A DNA stretch of 64,000 nt from assembly GCF_029867415.1 (NCBI RefSeq), contig NC_081183.1, positions 117,108,514 through 117,172,513 of the forward strand, written 5' to 3'. This document shows, one piece after another, positions 48,062 through 59,390 of the stretch. The translations under genes and the position numbers were made by a program. The notes below the pieces were generated by a model, which ran no database searches, had not been told where the DNA came from, and saw only the letters and a list, made by a program, of their open reading frames with translations. Each line of letters begins with the position of its first letter. Within the stretch, counting starts at the first letter, position 1. Source of the DNA: Vicia villosa. Taxonomy: Eukaryota > Streptophyta > Magnoliopsida > Fabales > Fabaceae.

Positions 48062-50348
48062 TGTAACACCCCATATTTTCTAAATTTAATTTAATTGGAA
48101 ATTAAATTATTATTTGGAATTATTCAGTATTTTGTGGAATTATTTGGAAAGAAATATGAGATAGGCTATTGGGCCAAGTGTGGTGTTAGTAAAGAGGGGG
48201 TACTATGTTAGTAGAGCCTTTACTAATTAAAATGTTATGTCTCATAAAATAAGGAAAATTGGAAAATGAGGAAAAGAGGCAGAACGTGAAAAATGAGAAG
48301 TGGAAGAGAAGAGATGAGGAACGCAAAGAGGAACCAAAGAGGAAGAGGACCAAAGATCAAGAATTCTTGGCTAAGGTAAGGGGGGACTCTCTGGTTATCA
48401 TCTATTATCGTGTTTTTAGATAATAATATTGATTAGGGATGTTGTTGAGTCAATTGGATCGTATGATAGGTTTAGGGATTGTGTCAGTTGTATGATGTTT
48501 TGATCTCTATGTGTAAATCTATGATGTCTGTGTTGTTATAATCTCAATTGATGCGTAATTGGTGCATTGAGAGATGTAATTTGTGTTGTTTTGGGCAATC
48601 TATGTATCTATGTTCGCACTGGTATGTCTTGGGGGTGTTTAGGAATGCGTGGAATACTGTTTTCTGCAGGTTGGGGTTTCTGAAAAATCGCCGGTTCGCG
48701 CCGCGTACATAGGGTTGGCGCCGCGAACATGGAGGCAGAATGTTAGGAAGTGGTGATACGCACAGGTCGCGCCGCGTACCTGTGTTGGCGCCGCGAAGGC
48801 GTACATGTTTGCTCGTATCGCGCCGCGTGCATAGGTTGGCGCCGCGAACGTGTTGGCATGCTTCAGGTCGCGCCGCGTAGTCTTGGTCGCGCCGCGTACT
48901 GTAGCGTTAGTTGTTTTCTTGGGAAAGTTAAATGATGTGTAACTTTCGAACCGTAGGTCCGTTTTTAGTGTCGTTTCGAGCACGATGAATCTTATGAGAT
49001 AACCTACGTGTTTAAATGATAAATTGAGGTGTGGATCCAATTATTTTTAAATATGATTTTATTTCTTGGTGATTGATGTATTGTACATATATGTGATGAG
49101 ATATGTTAAAATACATGCCATGTGGAAATATTAATCATGTGACGATTTGTTTAATTGGATGATATATTGTTGACATATATGATGAAATGTAACAATATAA
49201 GATGTTGTTTTGAGAAACATTATGATGTGATGAATTGTTGAGAATTGTATGATGTTGATTGATTTGTTTTGGAATGATGTGGATACATGTGTGTTCTTCT
49301 TATTGATGATGATGATTGATATGGACACATGTATGTTCTTTAATGATGATGATGATGATGATGATTGATTGTGAATGAATGATGTTGAAAAACATGTGCA
49401 TACTTATTGGTGATGTGGTGTTGAGATGAGTTGTTCATCGTGATTCGATGATGTTTTTAAGTATGTGATGTGTTTTTCATTCATTCATATGCATTTGATG
49501 ATGGATCCCGTGAATGAGTGGATCGTTGGTGGCTAATTCCCATTGTGCGGAGATTAGTAAGCAGTCATCGTGTGCCCATGGGGGTGTGAGCGATGAGGTT
49601 AATCGTGTGCCCATGTGGGGTGTGAGCGATTAAAGGGCAGTATCGCGGAGAGAAGTCCTGTGAATATGATTCACGAATTTTGGTACCACATGCATAGTGT
49701 CAGTTCATACATATGCATATGTTTATAACATGATTGGAAGTATTCCAGTGTTATAAATATTGATGACGTGTTGGTTGTGTGTTTTGTTGAAATAATGTTG
49801 AGTATGCTTATCTGTTTGAAAGATGTGTTTTGTTGACGTTTGTGTAAGTGATGGATTTTCCTGATAATCTGAATATGATGAATTGGGTGAATAATATAAC
49901 TATGATGTGTTGTTATTTAAGATGCAATAATATTTGTTAACTGTGATGAGACTCACCCTTACTTTGATGATTTCAGATTGGCGAGTAGCGGCTTTTGGCT
50001 CGGTGAGGATTAGCTCATGAGTCAGTTTGTTTAGTATAGCGTCGGTGTCATGCTCTGATATTGTAACACTGGGGGAACGTTAGATTAGAGTTTTATGATG
50101 ATACTCTATCATGTTGTTGTATTAGATTATGTGGGATATTGCATAGATGATGTTATGCTTATCCGTCTGATGAATTTTCCGCTGTGTAAACATGAGATGT
50201 TTGTGTATTATGACAGATTGTTCCTTAGTGAAAGCATGACAGTGAATTTATGATAATTTGTTTTAAATTGAATTGTGGCACCCTTGTTTTCATGTTTTAC
50301 TCTGAAAATTATTTTATAAAATTCCGTGGGGTTTAGAAGGGTGTTACA
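48062..50348 (+). repeat. Full LTR of G, second
   Basis: 2,287 bp. It differs from the first by a 4-base gain at about 49481 and very few substitutions. The GC word block is at 48698-48896. Confidence 0.92.
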
Positions 50349-51539
50349 ATAGTGGTATCAGAGCAGGTCGGTCCGTCCGGCCAATTGTTGAGTCAGTTGA
50401 GTTGCACGACGGTTGAATACTGTCGGCATTTTTATTCCTTTGTATGCGACATGTGAGTGGATCACTGTCGGTACTTGATTGTTTGTTGCAGGTGTTGGAT
50501 TGAAACAAGTGGGGGAGAAGCTTCGCTTCTCGGTTATGTTTCAGTTGAAGAAGATTGATTCAGTAGGCTGTTGTTGGAAACAGTGCGAACGTTGTCGGAG
50601 CTTGTTGTTTCCCGAGTTGAAGGTGACTTGGGATTAAGACTTCACTGGGAATTGAGTTGGAACATCTTGAAGGAAGGTGATTAGAGGTAATTGACAGTTA
50701 TTGTAAGAGAAGGAGATTGGAGAGTTGCGATGTGTCAGCTCTGCTGGTGTGCTGCGAAGTTGTCAGTTGAGTAGCCTTGCGTCTCGGAAGAGGTTCAGTT
50801 ACGAGTTTGCAAGGAGGATTGTTGTCGTGATGTTGCAGAAAGCGGACTTCGGCGGGGGAATGTGTCGCTTAAGTTATAAGGATGTTTGGAAGTGAAGAGA
50901 TACGATAAGGGGCTGTTTGGAATGTGATAGAGTTGAAGAGAATGAGTTTTGGAGAGAGATTTTCGTAAGCAAAACGCAGGAAAATTGCTGAATATCTGCG
51001 GAGCTTCGAAAATTCATAACTGGAGTTCTGGACATCCGAATTGAGTTCCGTTTGAAGCGTTGGAAAGCTAACGAGATGAAATTTGTTATAAAAATAGTTG
51101 CAGCAACTGTAACATATTTAATTGTGACAGGATGACGTTGGAAAGAGGTGGAGTTACGATTACTCTTGTTCTTATAACTAGACTTGTTTATTGGTACTGC
51201 ACGGGATGTCAGTGTCAGTGTCAGTGTTGAATGGATCGAAGGAATAATTAGAAGGTTGTTGAGGAGTAATTTTAAGAATTGAATTTACCAATTGAGGAGT
51301 TTTGGATATATCGTATAGAGTGTCACTGCATGATGTCAGTGTTGCATTTTCGGGCAATGATTGGAAAACTCATATCTTGAGTTTCGAGTGTCGGATTGAT
51401 GTGCCGTTTGAACCTATGAAGAGGAGGGGTTATGTTATACTTTATGGTAGAGTTATAAATACAGTAGGTTGATCCTTTGAGGAGATAGTCTGAAGTCGGT
51501 TAAGGAAGCGTGAAACTTGTTGAATAAGAATGCCTACTA
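50349..51539 (+). other. Internal region of G, copy 3 (truncated)
   Basis: Starts with the primer site at 50353-50365 and matches copy 1 up to AATGCCTACTA at 51539, then switches abruptly to Sirevirus D protease sequence. Motif copies lie at 51014-51069 and 51370-51417. Confidence 0.85.
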
Positions 51540-51968
51540 GCACACATGTCTCTAAGGAGGCCAACAAAAGAAGATTGGTACCTTGACAGTGGTTGTTCAA
51601 ATCATATGACCAGGAGAAAGAGCTCTCTAGTACATCTCAAACTAGAAGAAAACAACTATGTAACCCTGGGTGATGGAGAAATAAGAGAAGTCTAAGGTGT
51701 TGGAAAGACAGTAGGAGTAGGTATTCCCAATCTAAACAATGTCGTACTTGTGCAAGGACTGGCTGCAAATCTTATAAGCATCAGTCAGTTGTGTGATGAA
51801 GGATTTAATGCTAGGTTCACCAAAAATGAGTGCATCATCACTGATGAGGAAAATGAGGAAGTCATGAAGGGACTTAGATCTAAGGATAATTGCTATCTAT
51901 GGAAGCCTGACACACTTGTCCACCCCTCTGACTACTCCATGATCAAAGACGAATTAAAAACTCAATGA
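51540..51968 (+). pseudogene. Sirevirus D protease and pre-integrase fragment
   Basis: The frame shows the aspartic protease active site DWYLDSGCSNHMT (from about 51571), then YVTLGDGEIREV, a TAA at 51694-51696, and GLAANLISISQLCDEGFN. The pre-integrase part DNCYLWKPD is followed by a stop at 51966-51968. The integrase core is absent. The left edge is the joint with array G. Confidence 0.85.
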
Positions 51969-52316
51969 CACGAATTTGATGAATCTGATGAGTCTGATGA
52001 ACCTGATGAAGAATCCTATCTTGGAGAACTCACCAAAATTGAAATTTCTACTGGCTGCTCTGAGACATGCGTAATGAATGAGAAACTATGTGCAAAAGTA
52101 AGGGAATACACGAGTATCAATAGATTCCTGCTAGAAGAAAGAGCAAGCCTTGTAACGAACATTACAGATCGGGAAAGAAGACTGGAAAAGCCACAGGTGA
52201 GCAATGACCCTACAGGAGTGTCTGAGAGCAATGTCACAGAGAATGTTACAACAGCATCTAAAGACAGTGTGACAAAAAAGGGTATGTTGGGTATTTGCTA
52301 TCAAAATGTATTATAG
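51969..52316 (+). pseudogene. Acidic coiled-coil piece of Sirevirus D
   Basis: In the same frame as the protease piece: an acidic run (DESDESDEPDEESY) followed by a helical, charged stretch (LCAKVREYTSINRFLLEERA) and a stop at 52314-52316. Acidic coiled-coil segments of this sort belong to Sirevirus gag tails, so finding it after protease suggests an internal rearrangement. It ends before a TATA-like site. Confidence 0.55.
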
Positions 52317-52393
52317 CAATTAACCAACGTGATGGAATATTATTTGGGCTTTGTCAAAATAAATGATTTGAAATTTCCCTCACTCAGTGTGCA

Positions 52394-52399
52394 TATAAA
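52394..52399 (+). promoter_or_regulatory. Candidate TATA box upstream of the D env-like ORF
   Basis: GCATATAAAGCCCCC lies about 135 bases before the ATG at 52530. The text between resembles a plant 5' leader (C and T rich, no in-frame stop). It suggests the env-like frame may have its own promoter. Confidence 0.4.
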
Positions 52400-52529
52400 G
52401 CCCCCTCGATCCCCTAATATTCTAAAAACGGCAAACCTTCCTAGTATTTTCTCTAGCTACTTTCTGAGATCGATTTACATCTGTTGCTCTCACAAGAGTG
52501 AAACAAGTTCTGGTTCTCTAAGGTTCAGA

Positions 52530-54161
52530 ATGTCTCAAAAATCGAATGATGAATCTCCCTTTTCTGACTCAGCAACACCAGAAGAGTCTTCTAACCCTAA
52601 TAGGGTTCTTAAGGTTGTCCCTCTAAGGACGATTAGCAGTGACGAAGTAAAGGCCACAAAGCCTAAAACGACTCATGTGAAACAACCCAAGGAGGGTATT
52701 CACAACAAGGGCACCAAATCCTCAGCATCCGCTACCATGGAGAAACTTACTAAAGAAGGATCCAAGTATGTCGATAGTGCAATTACCAGGATTGTTAATC
52801 GTATTCTGAAGGAGAATCATCAAGTACCTGGAATATCCACTCCACTTCAAACCATAATGGTTGATCCCCCCAATAACACAAGTAAGGTTGAGGTTGTTCA
52901 CACCGTTGATAGTGACCTTAAAATCAACAAGGATGAACAAGGGGTAACTAAGAATATTAATGTCACCGAAGATGTCAATGAGATTGAAAATAATGTGCAC
53001 CCTCAGGCCAATACTGAAACTGATACTAATATGGTAGACTTAGATGAGTACTCTGAAGACGAATTACTTACTTCCTTGAATCCTAGTGTAGCCAATAAGC
53101 TAATGACAAGAAGAAAAGGAAAATCTGTTGTTCAAGGATCACAAAAAAGGAGCACTCAAGTGAACAATCCCATCAAAGACATTGTCAGAAGGAATAGTAC
53201 TTCTGCTGAACCTGTCAAGAGCAAAGCTGTTACCAAAAGCAAAGGAGTTGGTCCCTCAAAATCTTGGAGCAGGGTCATTCCAAAGAAAAGAAAAGAGCGG
53301 GAAATTGTTGAACCTGAATCTAATGTTGAAGCAAATGTCCCTGACATTCCATCAAGGAAGAAGCCTACAACCAGTAAACTTGCTGCTAACATCCCTGAAG
53401 TCCCCATTGATAATGTGTCCTTCCACTATGCCTATAGTGTTAGCAGATGGAAATATGTTCTCCAAAAGAGGTTGGCTGTTGAAAGGGAATTGGCTCCAAA
53501 TGCCCTTGAAAACAAGGAGGTCTTAGAGCTGATTCAAGAAGCTGGACTGCTAAAAACTGTATGCAATGCTTCACAAAATAGGAGCAGCTAATTGGGTTCC
53601 AACAAATCACAAGTCCACTATCTCGACTGTGCTTGGAAGATTTCTGTATGTTGTAGGAACAAAGGCAAAGTTTGATTATGGAGCATATATTTTTGACCAA
53701 ACCATGAAGCATGCTGGAAGCTTCAGTATTAAGGGTCCAATTGCCTTTCCATCTCTTTTGAGTGGTATAATACTGGACCAATATCCAAACATTCTCAACG
53801 AACATGATGTGGTGTGCAAAAGAGAAAGTCCCTTGGCTTTCCATTACAAACTATTTAAGGGAAAGCATGTTCCAGACATTGTCATGACATAAACTGAAAC
53901 TTCCAAGTCAGGAGCATCAGTTGGTAAAGCAGAAGTCATAGTAATCCTAAAAGAACTTGCAAAGAATTGGAAGCTAGAAAAATGTCTCTTGAACAAATGA
54001 TACAAACTATGGAAATGGACGAGAATGAGGAGTTTGCCGATATAGAAGAGATGGAAGAAAAAGATGATCAAGAAGTGGAGGAAGAAAGTGCTAGTCCTGC
54101 TGATGACTCTGAGAAAGAAAGTTCTTCAGACACCTCAGCTGGTTCTGACTCTGAGCAATAA
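52530..54161 (+). pseudogene. Sirevirus D env-like ORF
   Basis: Begins at the ATG at 52530 (MSQKSNDESPFSDSA) and is open to 53591. It is Ser/Thr/Lys-rich with basic clusters (KKRKERE near 53285), then enters a globular region (VSFHYAYSVSRWKYVLQKRL). A frameshift near 53566 moves the continuation to another frame (HKIGAANWVPTNHKS ... DQYPNILNEHDVV) ending 53892. A further shift leads to the acidic, coiled-coil tail at 53967-54161 (EEFADIEEMEEKDDQEVEEE). The globular part resembles the putative plant transposon protein domain found in Sirevirus env-like ORFs. Function unknown. Confidence 0.75.
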
Positions 54162-54650
54162 TTGCAACTAGAGTCTAGTGTGCTTATTTTTTTGTTTGAT
54201 TTGTTTTGTTGCATTTCCTACTGTCTGTTTTAGTTTTACTTCGGTTTGTTTTATTTTCGGACTTATTTAAACTCGTTGAACGAGGAGGATACACTTTCTT
54301 TGCCCTTGGCAACATTTATGGCCAAACAGGGGGAGAAGTATTATGTGTGTCACCCCAGAACAACAAGACTGGTGGTTGTGTGTGATTAACAATTCTAATA
54401 GCTTATCTTTGTGCTGATCTGGTTTGTGCTTGTGCTACTCTTGTGGCTTGTGCTTGTGCTACTCTTATGCACTCCAGTCTGTTTTCATCTGAGTACTATG
54501 TGCATACTAATTATGTATGCGGATCTGTCTGAGAACTATGTGCGTACTGCTTATGTATGCTGATTGTTTGTGTTAGCTTATGTTTATTTTGACTATCCGC
54601 TGCAAGTATTTCTTTGGTATGGTGTGACAGGATGTTTTAGCCAAAAATTT

Positions 54651-54703
54651 GCCAAAGGGGGAGATTGAAGGTGCTTTGCAAGTTGGCTACTTTATTGGTA
54701 AAA
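54651..54703 (+). repeat. Purine tract and first 38 bp of the 3' LTR of D
   Basis: AAAGGGGGAGAT followed by TGAAGGTGCTTTGCAAGTTG, identical to the start of the 5' LTR at 38114 apart from one base, then cut at 54703. Confidence 0.9.
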
Positions 54704-55002
54704 TAGGAGTCTCACTAGTAGTAGTATTAAGCGGACAACGGTAATGGATTCCTTTTTTGACTTTGTATCAACAATTCCACTATTATTATAAGATATTATC
54801 AAATTTTTAGTGCAAAAATCATAATACAAGAAAAATTAGTAAACAATAAAAAAAGAATTTTTTCATATCTCTTTCTTTATCTTCACCCGCCCTTAGTCGT
54901 CGTGAAAATTGAAAGAAAAAAATAAAAGCGTCCATTGTCATGTTCCAAAATTCATTAGTTGGGGGTTTTGATACATTTCGAAATAGAGAAATTTATAGTG
55001 GA

Positions 55003-55050
55003 GCTTATGCAGCTTTCTTGATTGCCTCTACATTAGGTAAATTTGGTTAA
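55003..55050 (+). pseudogene. psaB: Plastid psaB 3' end fragment
   Basis: Fifteen codons and the stop, [15 protein letters not shown], match the C-terminus of the photosystem I P700 apoprotein A2. The sequence just before does not continue psaB. Confidence 0.75.
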
Positions 55051-55094
55051 TTTGATTCTTTATTTTTTCTCCAAAAATTTCATCTCTTTGTATG

Positions 55095-55165
55095 AAGCCA
55101 ACTGTAGCAGCACCATCGGCTAAAATTTGTCCCTTTTTTACGCATTTACCTTTCTGAACCTGGGG
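55095..55165 (-). pseudogene. rpoB: Plastid rpoB fragment
   Basis: The minus strand reads [20 protein letters not shown], followed by TVG. This is a highly conserved block of the plastid RNA polymerase beta subunit. Both ends are abrupt. Confidence 0.8.
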
Positions 55166-55363
55166 AATATTATTTCTAGTGCCACAGGATACGATTGATT
55201 AATTAATGTTTCAAAATTTAATGTTGGTTCATTAGAGGCACATAAATCGATATATATTGGGAAAATAATCCTTCTATCTATTGATTAATTTTATTTGATC
55301 TATAAAAGATACCCTTATTTTAGTCAAATGTCTAAGATCTTGAATTTGAATAATGTCCTAAAA

Positions 55364-55542
55364 AAGTTTGATAACCAACTACTAATTCTTCTTCTGCTTT
55401 TGGTAAATCAAAAGGTAATCTTTCACATTCTGCTAGCGAAGAAATTAGAAAAATGATGAAACCCATAAGTTGACGCTACAAATTCCAACACCAAAAACCA
55501 TATTTTGATTGTGCATTAACTATATCAACTATAATTAAACCG
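55364..55542 (-). pseudogene. ndhA: Plastid ndhA fragment
   Basis: About 58 codons on the minus strand: AQSKYGFW, one in-frame stop, then [20 protein letters not shown] and [12 protein letters not shown]. This is the quinone-binding region of NADH dehydrogenase-like subunit 1. The internal TAG marks it as a dead copy. Confidence 0.85.
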
Positions 55543-56292
55543 CGGTCAAACTGCCAAATCAAAATGGAACGGGCTAAAAACTAATGATCTAAATGCTAAA
55601 CTTTACTTTTCTATTGTAAATCTAGTTAGTTGGTTCTTGTGAATCAGATTCTCTACTTGCTATAAAGAGTGAAGTGACCTTAGGGAGAGGAGAAAGTAAG
55701 TAAGAATAGGACCGGAAACTGGGGTCGTCGAGAAATTCACCGCGACTATTTTAAAACTTAAACAACTTGAATTCGGCCTTTTTTTCACACTCTTACGTAT
55801 ACATAAAGAATGAGAAAAATTGGATTCCCGTCTCTGCCCAAACTTTTCTGGTTTACCCCAACATTCCCTACTTGTCCGACTGTTGCTGACAAGTGTTTTT
55901 TATATCAAACAGACCTTTCTAGAAGGTGTTTTTCGTTCCTATTCTTATTTTTTGTGCTATGAAAAAGGGACTTAAAATTTTTGAAAGGACTTTTTCGTTC
56001 TTGATAGTCATTTATTGAATGAGTGGATGGAAGCATGCCCTTGCTTCCTTTATTGAAGTAAGCACAAATGGTTTAATTGAATTAAATTAGTAAAATCATT
56101 TCCCTCTAGACCTAGCTGTGGTCGAGGCTCCATCTATAAATGGATAATATTTTGGTTCATCTCCTCCCCGCTCCTTCAACTGACTGACCCAGTTGTCCGA
56201 GGTAAGGGCGACTGAGAAAGAACAGGAAGACGAATCCCTGAACGTAGTGCAACCTTCGGTTCTTATGAAGCCTTTATTAGTCCTTTGCCGGT

Positions 56293-56452
56293 TCATGTGG
56301 ATTCAAGGGTACACGAAGGGGACACCATTTGCCGCTGAAACCGCAGCGAGAAATGCTATTCAAATAGTAGTCGGTCAAGGCATGCAACGAGCATAAATCA
56401 GGATAAATGGTCCCGGTCGAGAAAGAGATGCGGCATTAAGAGCTATTCTAGT
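56293..56452 (+). pseudogene. rps11: Plastid rps11 fragment
   Basis: Reads CGFKGTRRG, a one-base frame break, then TPFAAETAARNAIQIVVGQG, MQRA, a stop at 56394-56396, and NGPGRERDAALRAI. This is the core of plastid ribosomal protein S11 with a frameshift and a stop. Confidence 0.85.
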
Positions 56453-56500
56453 AGCTAGTCGTTCTTTCTATGTAATTCTTTGAGTCGTTTTGTGTCTACC

Positions 56501-57052
56501 GACTTATCCTCAACCTTTTCCTACCTAAATAAGGGCGTACTAGATAAAGTAGGTTTTTTCGCAGATAAAAGAAAGGATATTCCCGCACCGAATCAGTACA
56601 AAAAAAAAGAATGAATAAAAAAGTATTCTAATTTCTCTCTTGATCCTTAGGATTGTCTTAATTGTCTTAACAACAAGATTTAATCGTCTTTTAAATTCTA
56701 AATTATCGGGTTAGGATTGATCTAAACCAGCTAATTATGTTATTATTATCTGAGGTTTTATCTCTTCTAAAGAGGTCCATTTTTTCCTGCCTTTCTTTGC
56801 TTCTAATGATAGAAAGGAGGGGGAATGATGCACGCCAAACATATGTATCTTATTAGAAGTTTGAAGAGATAGGATGTTTTCCTTGGCACGAACGGGGGAA
56901 GAAGAAGTTATTCCAGCTACATATGTCTTGGATTCGGCTGGTGGTATCGAAGACATAAATTTTTTCTGAAGAATTCCCTTGTATCTAGGCATATTCTTTA
57001 CGGATATATAAGAGGGAGTGTTATATATGACATGATTATGGATGTTCATCAA
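56501..57052. other. Unassigned; minus-strand frame of 105 codons
   Basis: No named gene. A minus-strand frame at 56735-57052 contains a protein-like stretch (MPRYKGILQKKFMSSIPPAE at its start). It could be another organelle-derived or captured fragment, but I do not recognise a family. Confidence 0.25.
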
Positions 57053-58545
57053 TTAGGAGGTTTCATATTAATTTCTATTTATTACATATGTCTTATAAAT
57101 ATGACTCATTGTATTTGAAATCAACACTGATAATGTGAACAATACAATATTATTTTTCTCTTCTATTTCTCTCATTCATCTTTACTCCTGTATTATATTG
57201 CTTTTTATTAATTTCATAACAAATCTCTGGTATATAATATTTAAGATGAAATATTTTCTCTCACCTAAACAATTAAACACAATCATGATACCCAACTTCA
57301 AATCACAATAATAATCACAAAATCACATTAGAAACATCAAATTTTTAATATGAAAATCTTTTTTTAAAAGTGAGAACACAAAAATCACATAACCTAATCT
57401 AATAAAATCTTACTATTTAAAATGATAAATACACATAAAGAAAAACTTTATAATAACATGAGGAAACTACCACCATTATTAAAGGTGGAAATTAAACAAC
57501 AAAAGAACATTTCATAAAAAGAAAATATAAAAACAATTTTAGAAAAATTAAAACTCCTTATAAAATATATCAAAATAATTAGTGATTTCAAATCTCCTTT
57601 CTTTTCTGGTTAGTAATTTCAAATCTCCGTTCGTTTCTTATATGTACAAGTAGGGTTGTTTGTGGACCTCTGGATCCGAGAACCGGACTGGTGGTACTAG
57701 TCCATTAAACCGGCCAAAACAAGGAATAGATCGGGAATGGTTAAATAAATTATCCGTATCCAGAAGGAAGATATGGACCATTTATCTAACAAGTAACCGA
57801 AACAAATAATATAAATTCCATCTTTATTTCTTTTCCTCACTTTTTCCCACTCCCTCTCAGACTCAGCCTCTCTCGTCTCTTCTCCCCATGTCTCTCCTTC
57901 CTCTATCTCCGACGACCTCCTCTTCCCATCTTTGTCTCTGATGATCACTATTCACTCACACCCAAATAGTTACTGATTTTACTTCTTCATGATTGCTGCT
58001 GCGTTGTGTTTAATGCTATTGTTTCAGAGAAAGTTGGAGAGTATCTTCCTCTTAAACTTGTAATGTATTCAACCTTTTTTTTTGTTATATTTCACATACA
58101 TATGTTTGCACGTTATGTTTGATGAATCGTTCTATACTATATTTCAGTTTTGCCCTAATTTGTTTTGACCTAAAATGTTTTGTTAGGTTTTCTGACCTAA
58201 ATTTTTTATAAATGCATGTTACAATTTTAACCTGAGTATTGTGTTTGACGTTTGATTAAGAATAATAAAGGGTTAGGGTTTTCTTTTATTGAGTTTTTTC
58301 GGTGATAAATCATAATAAAGGCTCCACTAGGGTTTTGAATAATTATTTGGGTGTGTTCTTAATAAAGTAGGGCTTCTGTTGCTGAGTTTTGTTATAGTTT
58401 TCTATTATATTATTGTTTGATTCTTTGTATTTTCTTACATGTTGTCTCAAGATTCATCATTGACTCCTCCAATACCAGCCAAATCCATTACTTTTAAACA
58501 ATTTCTTTATAAACCTCCCTAATTTCTTAGCAACCCGTGGTGAAA
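57053..58545. other. AT-rich intergenic sequence
   Basis: No gene recognised. A region at 57655-57780 with CCGGACTGGTGGTACTAGTC and AAACCGGCC has the look of a small transposon end, and 57840-57950 is CT-rich. Without a second end or duplication I do not call either. Confidence 0.3.
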
Positions 58546-59390
58546 ACCCCAAAATACCCATATATTTTGGAAGTGCATTTCCGATGACATTTTATTTTTG
58601 GAAAAAAAGTTTTAATTTTGGAAGGGTGTCTTTCGGAGATGCATATCCAAGATATTTTAATTTTTTGTCTTGGGATTTTTTGGATATGCATATCCGAAAG
58701 AACTAAATACTTATTAAAAAAAATTAAAATCAAGGTGAATTAAAACAATCAATAGTATAATTAATTGTATTAATTAAATATATATCATTATAATCAAGAT
58801 ATAATAATAATATTAGCCTAATAAATATTCAAATCAATACCTTGTTTTTATATATAAAATTAATAATAATAATAATAAATATATTAAACAAAATTTATTG
58901 TATAAACAAAATTTCCAAAAAAAATTTAAAGTTAAAAATTATTTTTATTTATCATAATTTTATATATTTGTGATTTTAATTTATTATTTTGAAAAACTAT
59001 GTAATTCAAAATTTATATTAAAATATAAATAAATTGATCTCTTCTATTTTAAATTTTTGTTGAATAATAATATATTTATTTTTTATATAATCTTAATTGT
59101 TGTGTATTAGTTACAATTTTAGTAATTATTAATATGAAATTTATCAAAAAATAATTAAATTTTCTATGAGTTTTATTTATTAATTTGTATTTGGAATTAG
59201 AATAGAAATATGAATAGTAAAATTATATTATTATTATAACTTATAAATTATATCAATTTTAAAATATTTGAATTAATCAATATTTTGAATTTTTTGATTT
59301 TTTGAATTTTTTTTGGATATGCATATCTTAAAAAACCTCTGACAATTTTTTAGGGTATTTTTGGAGATGCATCTCCAAATTAATCACAAT
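58546..59390. repeat. Repeat bounded by ATGCAT-centred palindromes
   Basis: Palindromes built on ATGCAT (GGATATGCATATCC at 58682-58695, GGAGATGCATCTCC at 59363-59376, imperfect ones near 58637 and 59315) cluster at both ends of an AT-rich core of about 600 bases. This fits a fold-back or MITE-like element, but no clean terminal repeat or target duplication was found. Confidence 0.35.

Larger units (their letters stand above)
38904..51539 (+). mobile_element. Array G: tandem copies of a degenerate Ty3/gypsy LTR element
   Basis: Order: last 223 bp of an LTR, internal region, full LTR, internal region, full LTR, first 1.19 kb of the internal region. The period is 5,609 bases in the first step and 5,613 in the second (a 4-base TTCA gain at about 49481). 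Copies differ by only a few substitutions that I could spot (for example 39218 versus 44827, and 44207 versus 49806). The LTRs start TGTAACACCCC after GGGGGAGAGT and end GGTGTTACA, followed by a Met-tRNA primer site. LTR-sharing tandem copies are expected from unequal recombination between LTRs of sister elements. Both outer ends are truncated. Confidence 0.9.
38114..54703 (+). mobile_element. Element D: gutted Sirevirus containing tandem array G
   Basis: The LTR start TGAAGGTGCTTTGCAAGTTG occurs at 38114 and again at 54666 after the purine tract AAAGGGGGAGAT. Between them are 790 bp of 5' LTR, the 12.6-kb array G, a protease piece, a coiled-coil piece and a long env-like ORF. The LTR end, primer site, most of gag, integrase, RT and RNase H are missing. 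The 3' LTR is cut after 38 bases where plastid-like DNA begins, so no target duplication can be found. Confidence 0.8.
54704..56500. other. Nuclear plastid DNA mosaic (NUPT)
   Basis: Fragments of at least four plastid genes lie within 1.5 kb on both strands in an order not found in plastid genomes: psaB (+), rpoB (-), ndhA (-), rps11 (+). All carry coding damage. The stretches between (54704-55002, 55166-55363, 55543-56292) are probably also plastid-derived, but I could not name them. The left edge coincides with the truncation of element D's 3' LTR. Confidence 0.8.

Noticed and set aside
54704..56500. Functional plastid genes or a plastid-genome contig
   Set aside because: Fragments are tiny, scrambled and carry stops and frameshifts, and both flanks are nuclear.
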